64,000 nt of DNA from Companilactobacillus keshanensis (lineage in GTDB: Bacteria; Bacillota; Bacilli; Lactobacillales; Lactobacillaceae): NCBI RefSeq assembly GCF_003946205.1, contig NZ_RHOS01000001.1, forward strand, positions 1 to 64,000, read 5' to 3'. The notes below the pieces were generated by a model. The model was not told the DNA's origin, did not search any database, and saw only the letters and a program-made list of their open reading frames with translations. Of the stretch, positions 33,642 through 42,635 are shown piece by piece. The position numbers were made by a program, and so were the translations under genes. Within the stretch, counting starts at the first letter, position 1; each line of letters begins with the position of its first letter.

Positions 33642-34385
33642 TTATACCAATTGATTAGTAGGGCGAATAATTACTTCATTCCAAGCTGCATCAGCCGCCA
33701 TATCAATCGCTTCTTTGATAGTTAAGGCTACTCTATCAACTGGAATTCCAAATGATTCATAGAACTTCTCCATATTAGCTTTAACATCTGGATCTGTTAC
33801 AGAACTCAACAATTCCGTATTAATAGCTCCCGGTGAAATAACGGTTACTCGAACATTATTTTTAGCATCGACCATTTCTTGACGCAATGATTCACTAATA
33901 GCTCGTACCGCAAACTTAGTTGCCGAATAAACTGCACTGCCTTGGTGTGCTGTATGACCAGCAACTGAAGATACGTTGATAATATGACCAGATTTTTGCT
34001 TATCCATATAAGGAATAGCAGCTCCAATACCATAAAGTGTTCCCTTGATATTGATGTCGATCATATTATTCCAATCGGTAATCTTCTTCTCCGAAAGAAT
34101 TGATTGTGGCATAATACCGGCATTATTCAGCCAAACATCGATTCGACCGAATTTTTCAATAGCCAATTTAGCAAGAGACTCAACTTGATCATCATCTGTA
34201 ACATCAGTTGATTGGTATGCTGCTTCTCCACCTAGTTTTTCGATTGATTTAGCAATATCCTTCAATCTATTTTCTCGACGTGCCCCCAAAACAAGCTTGG
34301 CACCATCTTTTGCCAATAACTTGGCAGTAGCTTCACCAATACCGCTTGAAGCTCCGGTAATTACAACAACTTTTGATTTACTCAT
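33642..34385 (-). CDS. Short-chain dehydrogenase/reductase (classical SDR)
   Basis: 247 residues. TGASSGIGEATAKLL is the NAD(P) motif, NNAGI the structural motif, and YSATKFAVRAISESLRQE the catalytic YxxxK with Ser from HIINVSSVAG upstream. The Arg-rich second strand (LVLGARRENRL) favours NADP(H). Start ATG 34385 has AAGGAG 10 nt upstream. Last gene of the aldo/keto reductase operon. Confidence 0.92.
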   Translation of the reverse strand: MSKSKVVVITGASSGIGEATAKLLAKDGAKLVLGARRENRLKDIAKSIEKLGGEAAYQSTDVTDDDQVESLAKLAIEKFGRIDVWLNNAGIMPQSILSEKKITDWNNMIDINIKGTLYGIGAAIPYMDKQKSGHIINVSSVAGHTAHQGSAVYSATKFAVRAISESLRQEMVDAKNNVRVTVISPGAINTELLSSVTDPDVKANMEKFYESFGIPVDRVALTIKEAIDMAADAAWNEVIIRPTNQLV

Positions 34386-34404
34386 ATAAGATATACTCCT
34401 TCTT

Positions 34405-35052
34405 TTAATAAACAGGTCTATCTTCACCCTGTGTGTCAGCATCAGCGATACCAATCGAATCATTCTTCAAATAGTCTGGATCAGCAATGATTTTGACGAT
34501 TACATCAGCCATACTTTGACGAGATCCGGAAACACCGAGATATTGTTCATCTTTATGTGTGATTGTGTATTTAACCTCATCACGGTCATTCAACCATGGA
34601 AAACGTAGTGTTGTGTACGTTAAACCAGATTCTTCTAGTAATTTGTCAGCGTTGATTGCGGCGTCCAATCCGCCTTTAACCATGCTGTAGTTCCAACGAC
34701 CATATTCACCAGGAACTTCGTTATATAGGCCTAACAAACTTGATTCAATAACACGTTCAACGCCATTTTCCTTCATAGCCTTAACAACATTCTTAGTCAT
34801 CGTGTTGTTGCCATCGTGGTCAACAAAGGCGATATAAATAATATCTTGCCCCTTCATGGCCTCATTAACGGCTTCATAATCAGTTACATCGCCATCAATC
34901 AAGGTAACATTCTTATTTGTACTTAATTCAGATAAACGACTGCTATTACGTAAGAATAGTGTCAATTCAACATCTGCTTGTTCCTTCAAAATTCGATCTT
35001 CAACGATTCTAGCAATTTGTCCATTTGCGCCTAATACTAATACTTTTTTCAT
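34405..35052 (-). CDS. NAD(P)-binding protein (atypical SDR, NmrA/YwnB-like)
   Basis: 215 residues. VLVLGANGQIARIVEDRIL is the Rossmann motif, TLFLRNSSRL the second strand, LIDGDVTDYEAV the acidic turn, VERVIESSLLGLYNEVPGEYGRWN the strand-5 region. Substrate unknown. It sits 14 nt after the aldo/keto reductase and 19 nt before the SDR in a redox operon preceded by a LysR-type operator. Confidence 0.85.
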   Translation of the reverse strand: MKKVLVLGANGQIARIVEDRILKEQADVELTLFLRNSSRLSELSTNKNVTLIDGDVTDYEAVNEAMKGQDIIYIAFVDHDGNNTMTKNVVKAMKENGVERVIESSLLGLYNEVPGEYGRWNYSMVKGGLDAAINADKLLEESGLTYTTLRFPWLNDRDEVKYTITHKDEQYLGVSGSRQSMADVIVKIIADPDYLKNDSIGIADADTQGEDRPVY

Positions 35053-35066
35053 TTTTATCTCTCCAT

Positions 35067-35924
35067 TTATTTTAATTGAGCCAAACTTGTTCCAAAAATC
35101 TGTTCGATAGTTACTGGATCACGGTGATCAAAGAATTGACTCTCACCTTTATCAAGACTATTCATAGTATTCATATCTTCATCTGTTAACTTGAAATCAA
35201 AGACGTTGATATTTTCTTCCATTCGATTCTTGTGAACCGACTTAGGAATTACTACAATTCCACGTTGAAGCAACCATCTTAAAATGACTTGACCATTAGA
35301 TTTGTTATATTTATCAGCAATTTCTTTAATAGTTTCATTAGTAAAAATATCATGCTTACCTTCCGCAAAAGGTGCCCAAGCCTCGACACGAACGTCTTCA
35401 CTTTGATTAAAATTAACTTCTGAATTTTGTTGATACCAAGGACTAACTTCAATCTGATTAATTACAGGCTTAATTTCATTTGATAATTCCAAATTCTTCA
35501 ATTGATCAGCATAGAAGTTTGAAACACCGATTGCGCGAATCTTCCCCGCTTTGTAGGCTTCTTCTAAAGCACGCCAAGATCCAGCAACATCACCGTATGG
35601 TTGGTGCAATAAGTATAAGTCGAGGTAATCAACACCAAGATTGTTAAGTGAAGTTTCGATAGCTTTTTTTGCTCGTTCATAATTGGCATCTGATACCCAA
35701 AGCTTTGATGTGATGAAAAGTTCTTTACGGTCAACACCACTACGTTTGATAGCACGCCCAACGGCTGACTCATTTTGATAAGCCACGGCTGTGTCGATCA
35801 ATCGATAACCTGAGGCAATTGCATCAACGACTGCTTGTTCACATTGTTCTAAGTCTGTTACTTGGAAAACACCAAATCCTAATTGTGGCATTTCAATTCC
35901 ATTATTTAATTTAACTGTATCCAT
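35067..35924 (-). CDS. Aldo/keto reductase
   Basis: 285 residues of an AKR barrel with a complete catalytic tetrad: Asp44 and Tyr49 in RLIDTAVAYQNE, Lys74 in ITSKLW and His107 in LLHQP. IRAIGVSNF and VVIPKSVHKNRMEENINVFDFKLTDED are the cofactor-binding motifs; the latter indicates NADPH. It reduces aldehydes or ketones; dicarbonyl detoxification is a common role. First gene of a three-gene operon. Confidence 0.93.
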   Translation of the reverse strand: MDTVKLNNGIEMPQLGFGVFQVTDLEQCEQAVVDAIASGYRLIDTAVAYQNESAVGRAIKRSGVDRKELFITSKLWVSDANYERAKKAIETSLNNLGVDYLDLYLLHQPYGDVAGSWRALEEAYKAGKIRAIGVSNFYADQLKNLELSNEIKPVINQIEVSPWYQQNSEVNFNQSEDVRVEAWAPFAEGKHDIFTNETIKEIADKYNKSNGQVILRWLLQRGIVVIPKSVHKNRMEENINVFDFKLTDEDMNTMNSLDKGESQFFDHRDPVTIEQIFGTSLAQLK

Positions 35925-35957
35925 ATTTGTTTACCTCTGCATTTGATTTATGAGTTC

Positions 35958-36023
35958 ATTATATGTGGATACCGTACACTTGAAAATTACCAGATAAACA
36001 TGCTACTATACGTTGGACGTATA
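35958..36023 (-). promoter_or_regulatory. LysR-type operator and promoter between the AKR operon and lysR
   Basis: Perfect dyad TATACG-TTGGA-CGTATA (36007-36023) with -10 TATAAT (minus, 35963-35958) exactly 44 nt from the operator, weak -35, and upstream AGATAAACATG, all as at 31814-31879. The lysR start codon is 22 nt beyond the dyad. Confidence 0.8.
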
Positions 36024-36044
36024 GCAATATAATGAGGTGATCTT

Positions 36045-36905
36045 ATGATTGATAACTACTTACTTGAGGAATTAGTTACTTTTAGTAAATCTGGAACATT
36101 GGCTGCCACTGCCGAGGAATTGATGGTGACCCAACCAACTGTGACTCGAGGAATGCAAAAGCTTGAGGATGAGTTAAATGTTAAAATATTTGACCGTCAG
36201 CCTAATCGTATTTCTCTGACCAAAACAGGAATTCTGGCAGCTAAAGAAGCACAAAAGGTTTTGAATCAAAATCAAAATTTTATTGATACGGTCCAAGCAT
36301 ATGAAGCCAGCCAGACTACTATAAAAGTCGGCTCGGTGGCTCCAGGACCTATACTTATGCTACATTCACTGGATGATATCCCTGACAATCTTGTGATAAA
36401 TGATAATTTATTAGAACAAGATGCAGTCATAGGGGATTTAGAAAATCGAAGTTTTGCCGCAATTTTAACCAATAAAGAAATCATGACAGACTCAATTGAA
36501 TCTCGATTCATTGGTAGTGAACATCTATCGGTCAACTTAGATAAATTCACTTACCTAGCTAATAAAAATTCTGTAAAATTTGAAGAATTAAAGGGCATGA
36601 GTTTTATTGTTATCAATGATATTGGTATTTGGAAACAAATTATTCAAGATAATATTCCTGATGCCAAGTTTTTATATCAAGAACAATATGATGCCTTTAA
36701 AGAAATAACACAGTATTCTAGCTTCCCTTATTTCAGTACCAATGTTTCCAAAGCTAGTAATCATCTACCTACTAAGGATGATGATCGTATCAAAATCCCA
36801 ATCAGTGATGACGCTGGAACTATGGATTTTTACGTTTCTTATTTAAAGAACAAAAAGTCCAAAATTATGCCCCTGATCAATCTGTTGTCGAAAGTATGGA
36901 GATAA
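36045..36905 (+). CDS. LysR family transcriptional regulator
   Basis: 286 residues. N-terminal HTH (DNYLLEELVTFSKSGTLAATAEELMVTQPTVTRGMQKLEDELNVKIFDRQPNRISLTKTG) of the LysR type, then an effector-binding domain starting near residue 90 with TIKVGSVAPGP. It is divergent from the AKR operon with a shared operator, the classical layout. A second identical operator 4 kb away suggests it also controls the flavodoxin unit. The inducer is not evident. Confidence 0.92.
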   Translation: MIDNYLLEELVTFSKSGTLAATAEELMVTQPTVTRGMQKLEDELNVKIFDRQPNRISLTKTGILAAKEAQKVLNQNQNFIDTVQAYEASQTTIKVGSVAPGPILMLHSLDDIPDNLVINDNLLEQDAVIGDLENRSFAAILTNKEIMTDSIESRFIGSEHLSVNLDKFTYLANKNSVKFEELKGMSFIVINDIGIWKQIIQDNIPDAKFLYQEQYDAFKEITQYSSFPYFSTNVSKASNHLPTKDDDRIKIPISDDAGTMDFYVSYLKNKKSKIMPLINLLSKVWR

Positions 36906-36908
36906 TAA

Positions 36909-36941
36909 ATAAAAAAAAATAGAAGGACAATGTCCTCCTAC
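36909..36941 (-). terminator. Terminator of the small membrane protein gene
   Basis: Minus strand TAGGAGGAC-ATT-GTCCTTCTA (9 bp, one wobble) followed by a run of nine T residues. Confidence 0.75.
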
Positions 36942-36961
36942 CTGTTTTATATGATAGAAAC

Positions 36962-37162
36962 TTAAAACTTCACCGTTTTACGTTTCTTGCCGTGTCCCTT
37001 GTGGTTTCGATCCATGCCCATCAAATAGACTGCCGAAATCACAATGACTTCCATTAGGGTTAAAATTGCTCTCTGTTGATCAGCAATGTAAAGGATCACA
37101 CTCACTATCAATAAAGCTATAATCAAAATCGTTAAGGAAAATATGGGACCTTTCTTTTTCAT
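36962..37162 (-). CDS. Small two-helix membrane protein
   Basis: 66 residues from ATG 37162 with AAGGTGG 5 nt upstream. Two helices (about 8-27 and 31-50) and a basic tail (GMDRNHKGHGKKRKTVKF). Not recognised. The longer open frame upstream reads through the prs terminator and start of prs in another frame and is rejected. Confidence 0.65.
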   Translation of the reverse strand: MKKKGPIFSLTILIIALLIVSVILYIADQQRAILTLMEVIVISAVYLMGMDRNHKGHGKKRKTVKF

Positions 37163-37193
37163 ATATACCACCTTTTGTATTTTTAAATTAGTT

Positions 37194-37232
37194 ATAAAAA
37201 AGGATTCTTCTGGGACACCCCCAGATGAGTCC
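37194..37232 (-). terminator. Terminator of the PRPP synthetase gene
   Basis: Minus strand AAGGACTCATCTGGG-GGTGT-CCCAGAAGAATCCTT followed by TTTTTT. Confidence 0.85.
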
Positions 37233-38210
37233 TTATTGAATTTCTCGATAGTTGTCACGAACGGTAAACAACGGTGCAGTTGAATCATCCGATTCAATAA
37301 TACGAATTGCATCACCAACTAAACCAGTGACTGACAATACCTTAAGCTTATCAAAATTACATTCATTAGGAATAGTAATCGAATCTGTAACAACAATTTG
37401 TTTCAAATCAGAATCCTGTAATTTTTGTGCAGCATTCTTTGAAAAAATAGGATGTGTTGCAGCTGCTGAAACGCCGGTTGCACCAGCATTGATCAATGAC
37501 CTAGCACTATTGATCATACGTGTACCAGTATCAACCAAGTCATCAACGATGACACATTCCTTACCATCAACATCACCGATAACATCCGAGACAAGGTCGT
37601 CATCTTCTGTTGAACGTTGATCAACAATCGCAATTTGTGAACCAAATACTTCGGCTAAAGCACGAGCACGTTTAGTTGAATTATGGTCTGGAGCAACAAA
37701 AACAACATCTTCTTTATTATCCATTGTATCCATAAAGTAGCGTGCAAAAATCGGCATAGCACGTAAGTGATCAACTGGAATATCAAAGAATCCTTGAATT
37801 TGATCGGCATGCATATCAAGTGCAATAACACGATCAACTTTACCCATTTCCAGCATGTTAGCAAATAGTTTTGCTGAAATAGGTTCTCTTGAACGTGACT
37901 TTCTATCGGAACGTGTGTATGCGAAGTAAGGCAAAACACAAGTAATTCTATGAGTACTTGCACGTCTTAACGCATCAACAGCAATCATCAATTCCATAAA
38001 ATTATCATTAACGGGATCAGATACAGAGTGAATGATATAAACATCCTTACCACGAATACTCTCGTTGATCTGAATGTTGATCTCCCCGTCACTAAAATGA
38101 GAAACTGAAGCATCAAGCAATGGGATTCCCATATATTCGGAAATTCTCTTGGCTAATGGTTGATTTCCATTTAAAGAAAGTAAAGCAAGTTTATCTAATG
38201 ACTGAGACAT
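37233..38210 (-). CDS. prs: Ribose-phosphate pyrophosphokinase (atypical paralogue)
   Basis: 325 residues. YFAYTRSDRKSRSREPISAKLFANML (about 95-120) and the PRPP-binding VIVDDLVDTGT (220-230) identify class I Prs, which makes PRPP from ribose 5-phosphate and ATP. Two regions diverge. PDHNSTKRA replaces the usual PDHGG-type segment, and VDQRST (197-202) stands where class I enzymes have the flexible-loop DKRRP with a catalytic Lys. Lactobacilli often carry a second Prs; this is probably it. Activity or regulation may differ. It lies with a YueI gene 15 nt upstream. Confidence 0.88.
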   Translation of the reverse strand: MSQSLDKLALLSLNGNQPLAKRISEYMGIPLLDASVSHFSDGEINIQINESIRGKDVYIIHSVSDPVNDNFMELMIAVDALRRASTHRITCVLPYFAYTRSDRKSRSREPISAKLFANMLEMGKVDRVIALDMHADQIQGFFDIPVDHLRAMPIFARYFMDTMDNKEDVVFVAPDHNSTKRARALAEVFGSQIAIVDQRSTEDDDLVSDVIGDVDGKECVIVDDLVDTGTRMINSARSLINAGATGVSAAATHPIFSKNAAQKLQDSDLKQIVVTDSITIPNECNFDKLKVLSVTGLVGDAIRIIESDDSTAPLFTVRDNYREIQ

Positions 38211-38225
38211 TTTTGTCCTCCAAAA

Positions 38226-38606
38226 TTATAAAAGTACTGGTCGTCCAATGGGTTTATTCTCGTCCGCAATCACCAAGGCCATATCAGCATCGGTTAAGAT
38301 TCGGCTACCTTTTCTCATGGGTGATTGTGTAACAATGGTAAACTTATACCCTAATTTTACACTTAATTGAATATAATTATCCAGTATGTATGAATCTATT
38401 TTTCCATTTAAATAAAGATGATAATGTGGATACTTCTTCATGATGTCCTCTACCAACTTGATATTACTGGTATTCTTAAGCTGTGCAACTGTTAAAGCAA
38501 TCGCAACTCTTTCCGCAAAATTACCTAAAAATTTATTTTTTTCGTCTGGCTTTAATTGTGGCTTGCCAAAGATATTTTTTTTAATATAATCTTCAACGTT
38601 AGTCAT
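38226..38606 (-). CDS. YueI family protein (DUF1694)
   Basis: 126 residues. The N-terminal DYIKKNIFGKPQLKPDEKNKFLGNFAERVAIALT and the end DADMALVIADENKPIGRPVLL define the YueI/DUF1694 family of unknown function. It is soluble, with no signal peptide. Located 15 nt upstream of prs in the same direction. Confidence 0.85.
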   Translation of the reverse strand: MTNVEDYIKKNIFGKPQLKPDEKNKFLGNFAERVAIALTVAQLKNTSNIKLVEDIMKKYPHYHLYLNGKIDSYILDNYIQLSVKLGYKFTIVTQSPMRKGSRILTDADMALVIADENKPIGRPVLL

Positions 38607-38678
38607 AACATCCCTCTTTCTCTTAGCTTAATTAATAGCATAATTGTATAATAGAAGCAATGAAAGGATGTGTTGGTT

Positions 38679-38918
38679 ATGGATGAAATGGTATTTTTTA
38701 ACCCCGGTGACGCTATTGCTAATTCAAGAGATTTTGGTGAAGCTGTCAGAGGAGCACAGATTTACAAAGCAAAAGATCCTTATGAATCATCCTTGATCGT
38801 GGCTGAGGATGTAGCAGATAATAAGAAATTCTACGTTTACTTTGCTAAGGATGAAAAGTCCAGCGCTAAAGATAGTGATACTGGCGTTGTACCATACAAT
38901 GTTAAAAAACGTATTTAA
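38679..38918 (+). CDS. Conserved small protein of unknown function
   Basis: 79 residues, acidic and soluble (DEMVFFNPGDAIANSRDFGEAVRGAQIYK, YVYFAKDEKSSAKDSDTG). I do not recognise a family. Start codon uncertain: ATG 38679 is 11 nt after AAAGG; GTG 38670 and TTG 38673 are alternatives. A terminator follows directly. Confidence 0.65.
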   Translation: MDEMVFFNPGDAIANSRDFGEAVRGAQIYKAKDPYESSLIVAEDVADNKKFYVYFAKDEKSSAKDSDTGVVPYNVKKRI

Positions 38919-38947
38919 TTAAGAACACCATTACAGGTGCTCTTTTT
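38919..38947. terminator. Bidirectional terminator
   Basis: AAGAACACC-ATTACA-GGTGCTCTT and T6 between convergent genes. Confidence 0.8.
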
Positions 38948-39807
38948 TAGTGGATGAATTGAGAAATTGCACCATAAATTTGAGCTTTATCTGTCAATCT
39001 AGCAATACGTAACTCCGTCTTAAATAATCCATCAGGAATTTTACTATCCATATGACGATGCAATAGATCAATCAAATATTGGCTTTGTTTAGAAACTGCT
39101 CCACCGATAACTAATATTTCTGGATCATATAGTAGAACGATCTCGGCTAATCCACGGGCTACTTCATCTGCCCAATCCTCAATGATCTGCATGTATGGTT
39201 CTTGTCCCTTTTTGGCATACTCAAAAGCATCGATCACGCTCGTATTGTATTGTTCCAAATTATGTTCCAAAGTTAATGTTGAAGCTCGTTGTTCATAATA
39301 AGTTTTAGTTTTTTCATCATATAATATGTATCCTATCGAATTAGCATATGCATGTGTGCCGCTAAGTAATTTGCCATCTTTGAGATATGCTCCACCAATA
39401 CCCGTTCCCAAAGCAACACAGTAAGTTGTTTCACTGTCTTTTGCAACTCCGGCTAGCTGTTCACCCAAAAGTGCCGCATCAACATCATTAACTACGAAAA
39501 CTGATAGTCCGGTCTGTTTTTCTAATGTCTCTTGGATTTTAGTACCTTGATAACCGGGAATTGTCGGTCCAGCAAATAAAATACTGCCATCTTTAACAAT
39601 TCCGGCTGTACTTACGCCAATTCCATTCAATCTGTATTTTTTTTGAAAATCAGCAGCGACTTCTTGCAATGCAGTCAAAATATAACCATCTTTATTATGT
39701 TTAGTATCCACCTTCCCAAAATCACTGACATTTAATTCTGTATCTACGACTCCATACTTAATTGTGGTACCACCGATATCAAAAGCAAGAAATAATTTAT
39801 CATCCAT
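38947..39807 (-). CDS. nanK: ROK family sugar kinase, probable N-acetylmannosamine kinase
   Basis: 286 residues. FDIGGTTIKYG is the ATP phosphate motif; GVSTAGIV, VFVVNDVDAALLGE and ALGTGIGGAYLKDGKLLSGTHAYANSIGYI follow, with catalytic Asp in the NDVDAA segment. ILVIGGAVSKQ is the C-terminal ATP motif. The Zn-binding Cys cluster of NagC-type ROK repressors is absent. By location it should phosphorylate ManNAc between NanA and NanE; glucokinase activity cannot be excluded. The gene is divergent from the RpiR regulator. Confidence 0.85.
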   Translation of the reverse strand: MDDKLFLAFDIGGTTIKYGVVDTELNVSDFGKVDTKHNKDGYILTALQEVAADFQKKYRLNGIGVSTAGIVKDGSILFAGPTIPGYQGTKIQETLEKQTGLSVFVVNDVDAALLGEQLAGVAKDSETTYCVALGTGIGGAYLKDGKLLSGTHAYANSIGYILYDEKTKTYYEQRASTLTLEHNLEQYNTSVIDAFEYAKKGQEPYMQIIEDWADEVARGLAEIVLLYDPEILVIGGAVSKQSQYLIDLLHRHMDSKIPDGLFKTELRIARLTDKAQIYGAISQFIH

Positions 39808-39891
39808 TATTCTCTCTCCTATTTGTTAATAATTATTGATTTTTACTAAAATGGTATTTATTATTGTGTTATAGACCATGGAGGAACTTTT

Positions 39892-40713
39892 ATGAACATT
39901 CTAAAACTAGTTGAAGATCAATTGCCAATACTTTCTAGACAAGAGCGAAAAGTCGCAATCCAAGTCATTCAGAATCCCAGTGATGTTCAAAAGATGAGCA
40001 TTACAACTCTGGCTGAAAAAGTCGGCGTAAGTAATGCTACTATCACTAGATTTGTTAAAAAAATGAATTGTCATGATTTCTATGACTTTAAACTACAATT
40101 AGCTAGTGAACAACAAACTGCACCTAAGCCAATAGCTACAAATTCGATTGCCGATGAAGTATATAGTTTCTATCGCAACGTTTTAAGTGATACTTGGGAA
40201 CGATTAAACACGGATCAACTAAAGAAAGTCGTTGACCTGATTTCACATTGCCGTCGTATCTATATCTTTGGGATCGGGAGTTCTGGCTATACTGCTCAAG
40301 AAATGACACAACGTTTGATTCGAATGGGCATCGCTGCATTTTCTATGACTGAAAGTCACATCATGTATATAACTTCTGGAATTATTGATAAAGATGACGT
40401 TGTTCTCGCATTATCATCTTCAGGTAGCACGACTGATTTGAATAAGGCCGCTATAATTGCCCAAGGTAATGGTGCCAAGGTCATTGGTATAACGGGTTTT
40501 GAAAAAAGTAAATTATATGAATTGAGTGATTATCCGATTTTAGTTAAAAATAGTAACTTTGTTGATAATACTCGTTTCATTAACTCACAATTTGCTATGA
40601 CTTATGCTTTAGATATTATCACTACGATGTTGTTGGAAAATGAAACCTTCAATAAACGTCTCGGCCACACTGTTGAACTAGTTATGGAAAATAAATTTCA
40701 CAGTAATAACTAA
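39892..40713 (+). CDS. RpiR family transcriptional regulator (NanR-like)
   Basis: 273 residues. N-terminal RpiR HTH (MSITTLAEKVGVSNATITRFVKKMNCHDFYDFKLQLA) and C-terminal SIS domain (IYIFGIGSSGYTAQEMTQRLIRMGIAAF, VVLALSSSGSTTDLNKAA) for a phosphosugar effector. In other Firmicutes RpiR-type NanR represses nan genes and responds to ManNAc-6-P; the location supports the same here. It ends at a strong terminator that faces the nanE-nanA unit. Confidence 0.9.
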   Translation: MNILKLVEDQLPILSRQERKVAIQVIQNPSDVQKMSITTLAEKVGVSNATITRFVKKMNCHDFYDFKLQLASEQQTAPKPIATNSIADEVYSFYRNVLSDTWERLNTDQLKKVVDLISHCRRIYIFGIGSSGYTAQEMTQRLIRMGIAAFSMTESHIMYITSGIIDKDDVVLALSSSGSTTDLNKAAIIAQGNGAKVIGITGFEKSKLYELSDYPILVKNSNFVDNTRFINSQFAMTYALDIITTMLLENETFNKRLGHTVELVMENKFHSNN

Positions 40714-40723
40714 TATAATTGAG

Positions 40724-40766
40724 AAATAGGGTCGCATTTGCTTTTGCAAATACGGCCCTATTTTAG
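40724..40766. terminator. Bidirectional terminator
   Basis: AAATAGGG(TCG)CATTTGC with GCAAATA(CGG)CCCTATTTT, between the RpiR gene and the end of nanE. Confidence 0.85.
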
Positions 40767-40793
40767 ATTATGTTTAAACACTAACCGTGTACG

Positions 40794-41486
40794 CTATGCG
40801 TTAACAGCGTTGATGAATTTTGTAGCAATTTCCAATGGACGAGTGATTGCTCCACCGACTACTACGGCATGGCAACCAAGATCTATACAACGGCGTGCCT
40901 TTTCAGGTGTATCAACTTTACCTTCGGCTATTACTGGACGATCAGCTGTTTTTAAAACTTCCTTCAAATATCTGAAATCGTCATCAGCAATATTCATTCC
41001 ATCCGTATCAGAAGTATAACCGTGCATAGTTGTTCCGATAATATCAAATCCAAGGTCCATAGCTTCGTGAACATTATCAAGTGTTGCTGTATCGGCCATC
41101 AACAATGTATCAGGAAATTCCTGACGCATTTGATTTACAATATCGGCTAACTTTTCACCGTGTGGTCTTTTTTGTCCTGTTACATCACAAGCCACAACTT
41201 CGGCTCCGGTACTGGCAACAGCACGCATTTCTTTCATTGTTGGTGTGATATAAACTGGAGAATCATCATAATCCACTTTATTTAAACCAATTACTGGTAA
41301 ATTTGTTTCATCTTGAATCGCTTGAATGTCAACAACAGAATTACATCTAATCGCTACTGAACCCGCCTGTTTGGCAGCACGAGCCATACGTGACATGATA
41401 AATGAGCTGTGCAATGGTTCAGCGGACAAGGCCTGACAAGAAACGACTAATTTTCCTTTTACTGTTTCTAAAAAATTATTTTTCAT
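40794..41486 (-). CDS. nanE: N-acetylmannosamine-6-phosphate 2-epimerase
   Basis: 230-residue TIM barrel. KLVVSCQALSAEPLHSSFIMSRMARAA and AIRCNSVVDIQAI open the NanE family; PVIGLNKVDYDDSPVYITPT, then LLMADTATLDNVHEAMDLGFDIIGTTMHGYT and VIAEGKVDTPEKA carry the catalytic Lys and Glu. It converts ManNAc-6-P to GlcNAc-6-P, which NagA (61.9 kb) then deacetylates. It follows nanA by 13 nt. Confidence 0.95.
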   Translation of the reverse strand: MKNNFLETVKGKLVVSCQALSAEPLHSSFIMSRMARAAKQAGSVAIRCNSVVDIQAIQDETNLPVIGLNKVDYDDSPVYITPTMKEMRAVASTGAEVVACDVTGQKRPHGEKLADIVNQMRQEFPDTLLMADTATLDNVHEAMDLGFDIIGTTMHGYTSDTDGMNIADDDFRYLKEVLKTADRPVIAEGKVDTPEKARRCIDLGCHAVVVGGAITRPLEIATKFINAVNA

Positions 41487-41499
41487 AGCTTATCACTTC

Positions 41500-42375
41500 T
41501 TAATCTTCTTTTAGGTAGTCATTGTAAATTTTCTTTGCTCCGGCAATCATTTCTGGAGTTGGTTGTGCCATAGGTCGTTTAGTAACACCAGCATTAACAC
41601 CAAGTTCTTTGAAGACAAGTTTCAATGATGGATAAATATCATTGGCAATAAGTGCTGAGATAAGATCATTACTGTCTTTTTGCAATTGACGAGCCTTATC
41701 GATATCTCCAGCATCAAAAGCATTCATTTCAGCTTTAGCACGTTTTGCATTTAAGTTATATGTTGAGCCAATAGCACCATCAACACCAAGTGCAAGTGCT
41801 GGAAGTAGCATTTCATCGAATCCAGATAGGATTAATTTGTCAGGGAATCTGTTACGAACTCTTTCTAATAGGAAGAAGTCGGCATTTGTATACTTGATAC
41901 CAATAATCTTTGGATTTTCAAACAATTCAGCAAACTGGTCGAGTGATAGTGAAACACCTGTTAGTACAGGAATTGAATAAATGATAAGTTCATTATCAAC
42001 ATCTTTAACAATTTCATTGTAATAATTCTTAATTTGTTCAAATGTGTAGTTGTAATAGAAAGGTGTAACAGCAGAAATATGTGGATAACCAAGATCGGTA
42101 ACAAATTTGGCTAAATATTTTGCTTCGTTCAAATCTAATGATCCAACTTGAGCAATAAGATCAACATCATTTTTGGCCTCATCAATAGCAATCTTGAAAA
42201 CTTGTTCCTTTTGTTCATGACTCATATTGAAATTTTCACCAGTACTACCACCAACATACAAACCATCAACTTTATTTACGTCGATGTTGTAACGGATCAT
42301 TTCTCTTGTTCCGGCTTCATTAACTGTGCCGTCATCGTTAAAAGCTGTCATTAATGCTGAATATAATTTTTTCAT
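41500..42375 (-). CDS. nanA: N-acetylneuraminate lyase
   Basis: 291 residues of the DapA/NAL superfamily. GLYVGGSTGENFNMSHEQ carries the pyruvyl-carboxylate-binding GGSTGE (42-47), IIYSIPVLTG the catalytic Tyr133, and IIGIKYTNADF the Schiff-base Lys161. It splits Neu5Ac into ManNAc and pyruvate. First gene of the nanA-nanE unit; GAGGG precedes the ATG. It is divergent from the transporter operon, with a roughly 440-nt regulatory region between. Confidence 0.95.
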   Translation of the reverse strand: MKKLYSALMTAFNDDGTVNEAGTREMIRYNIDVNKVDGLYVGGSTGENFNMSHEQKEQVFKIAIDEAKNDVDLIAQVGSLDLNEAKYLAKFVTDLGYPHISAVTPFYYNYTFEQIKNYYNEIVKDVDNELIIYSIPVLTGVSLSLDQFAELFENPKIIGIKYTNADFFLLERVRNRFPDKLILSGFDEMLLPALALGVDGAIGSTYNLNAKRAKAEMNAFDAGDIDKARQLQKDSNDLISALIANDIYPSLKLVFKELGVNAGVTKRPMAQPTPEMIAGAKKIYNDYLKED

Positions 42376-42439
42376 AATTACCCTCGATTAAATTTGATTT
42401 TGTTTGTAATAGTTTTTCCAATCGTTAACCGCTGACATA

Positions 42440-42468
42440 AATGTACAATACGATAATTAATATTTCAA
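42440..42468 (-). promoter_or_regulatory. Promoter of nanA-nanE
   Basis: Minus strand TTGAAA (42468-42463), 17-nt spacer, TACATT (42445-42440). A GGTAATAATT element lies 10-20 nt upstream of the -35. Confidence 0.55.
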
Positions 42469-42635
42469 TAGCATATTATGGTAATAATTTTCGCCTCACC
42501 GAGAATAGATTATTGTAAAGGCTTTCTTTGTTGTTAAAAAAAATTTCAGAATTTCAATAATCCAATTTACTTGAAGTTTTGTTTTAAATACTGCTGAAAA
42601 CAAAAAAAATACTCTATAAAGTAGAAGCGGTTTGT

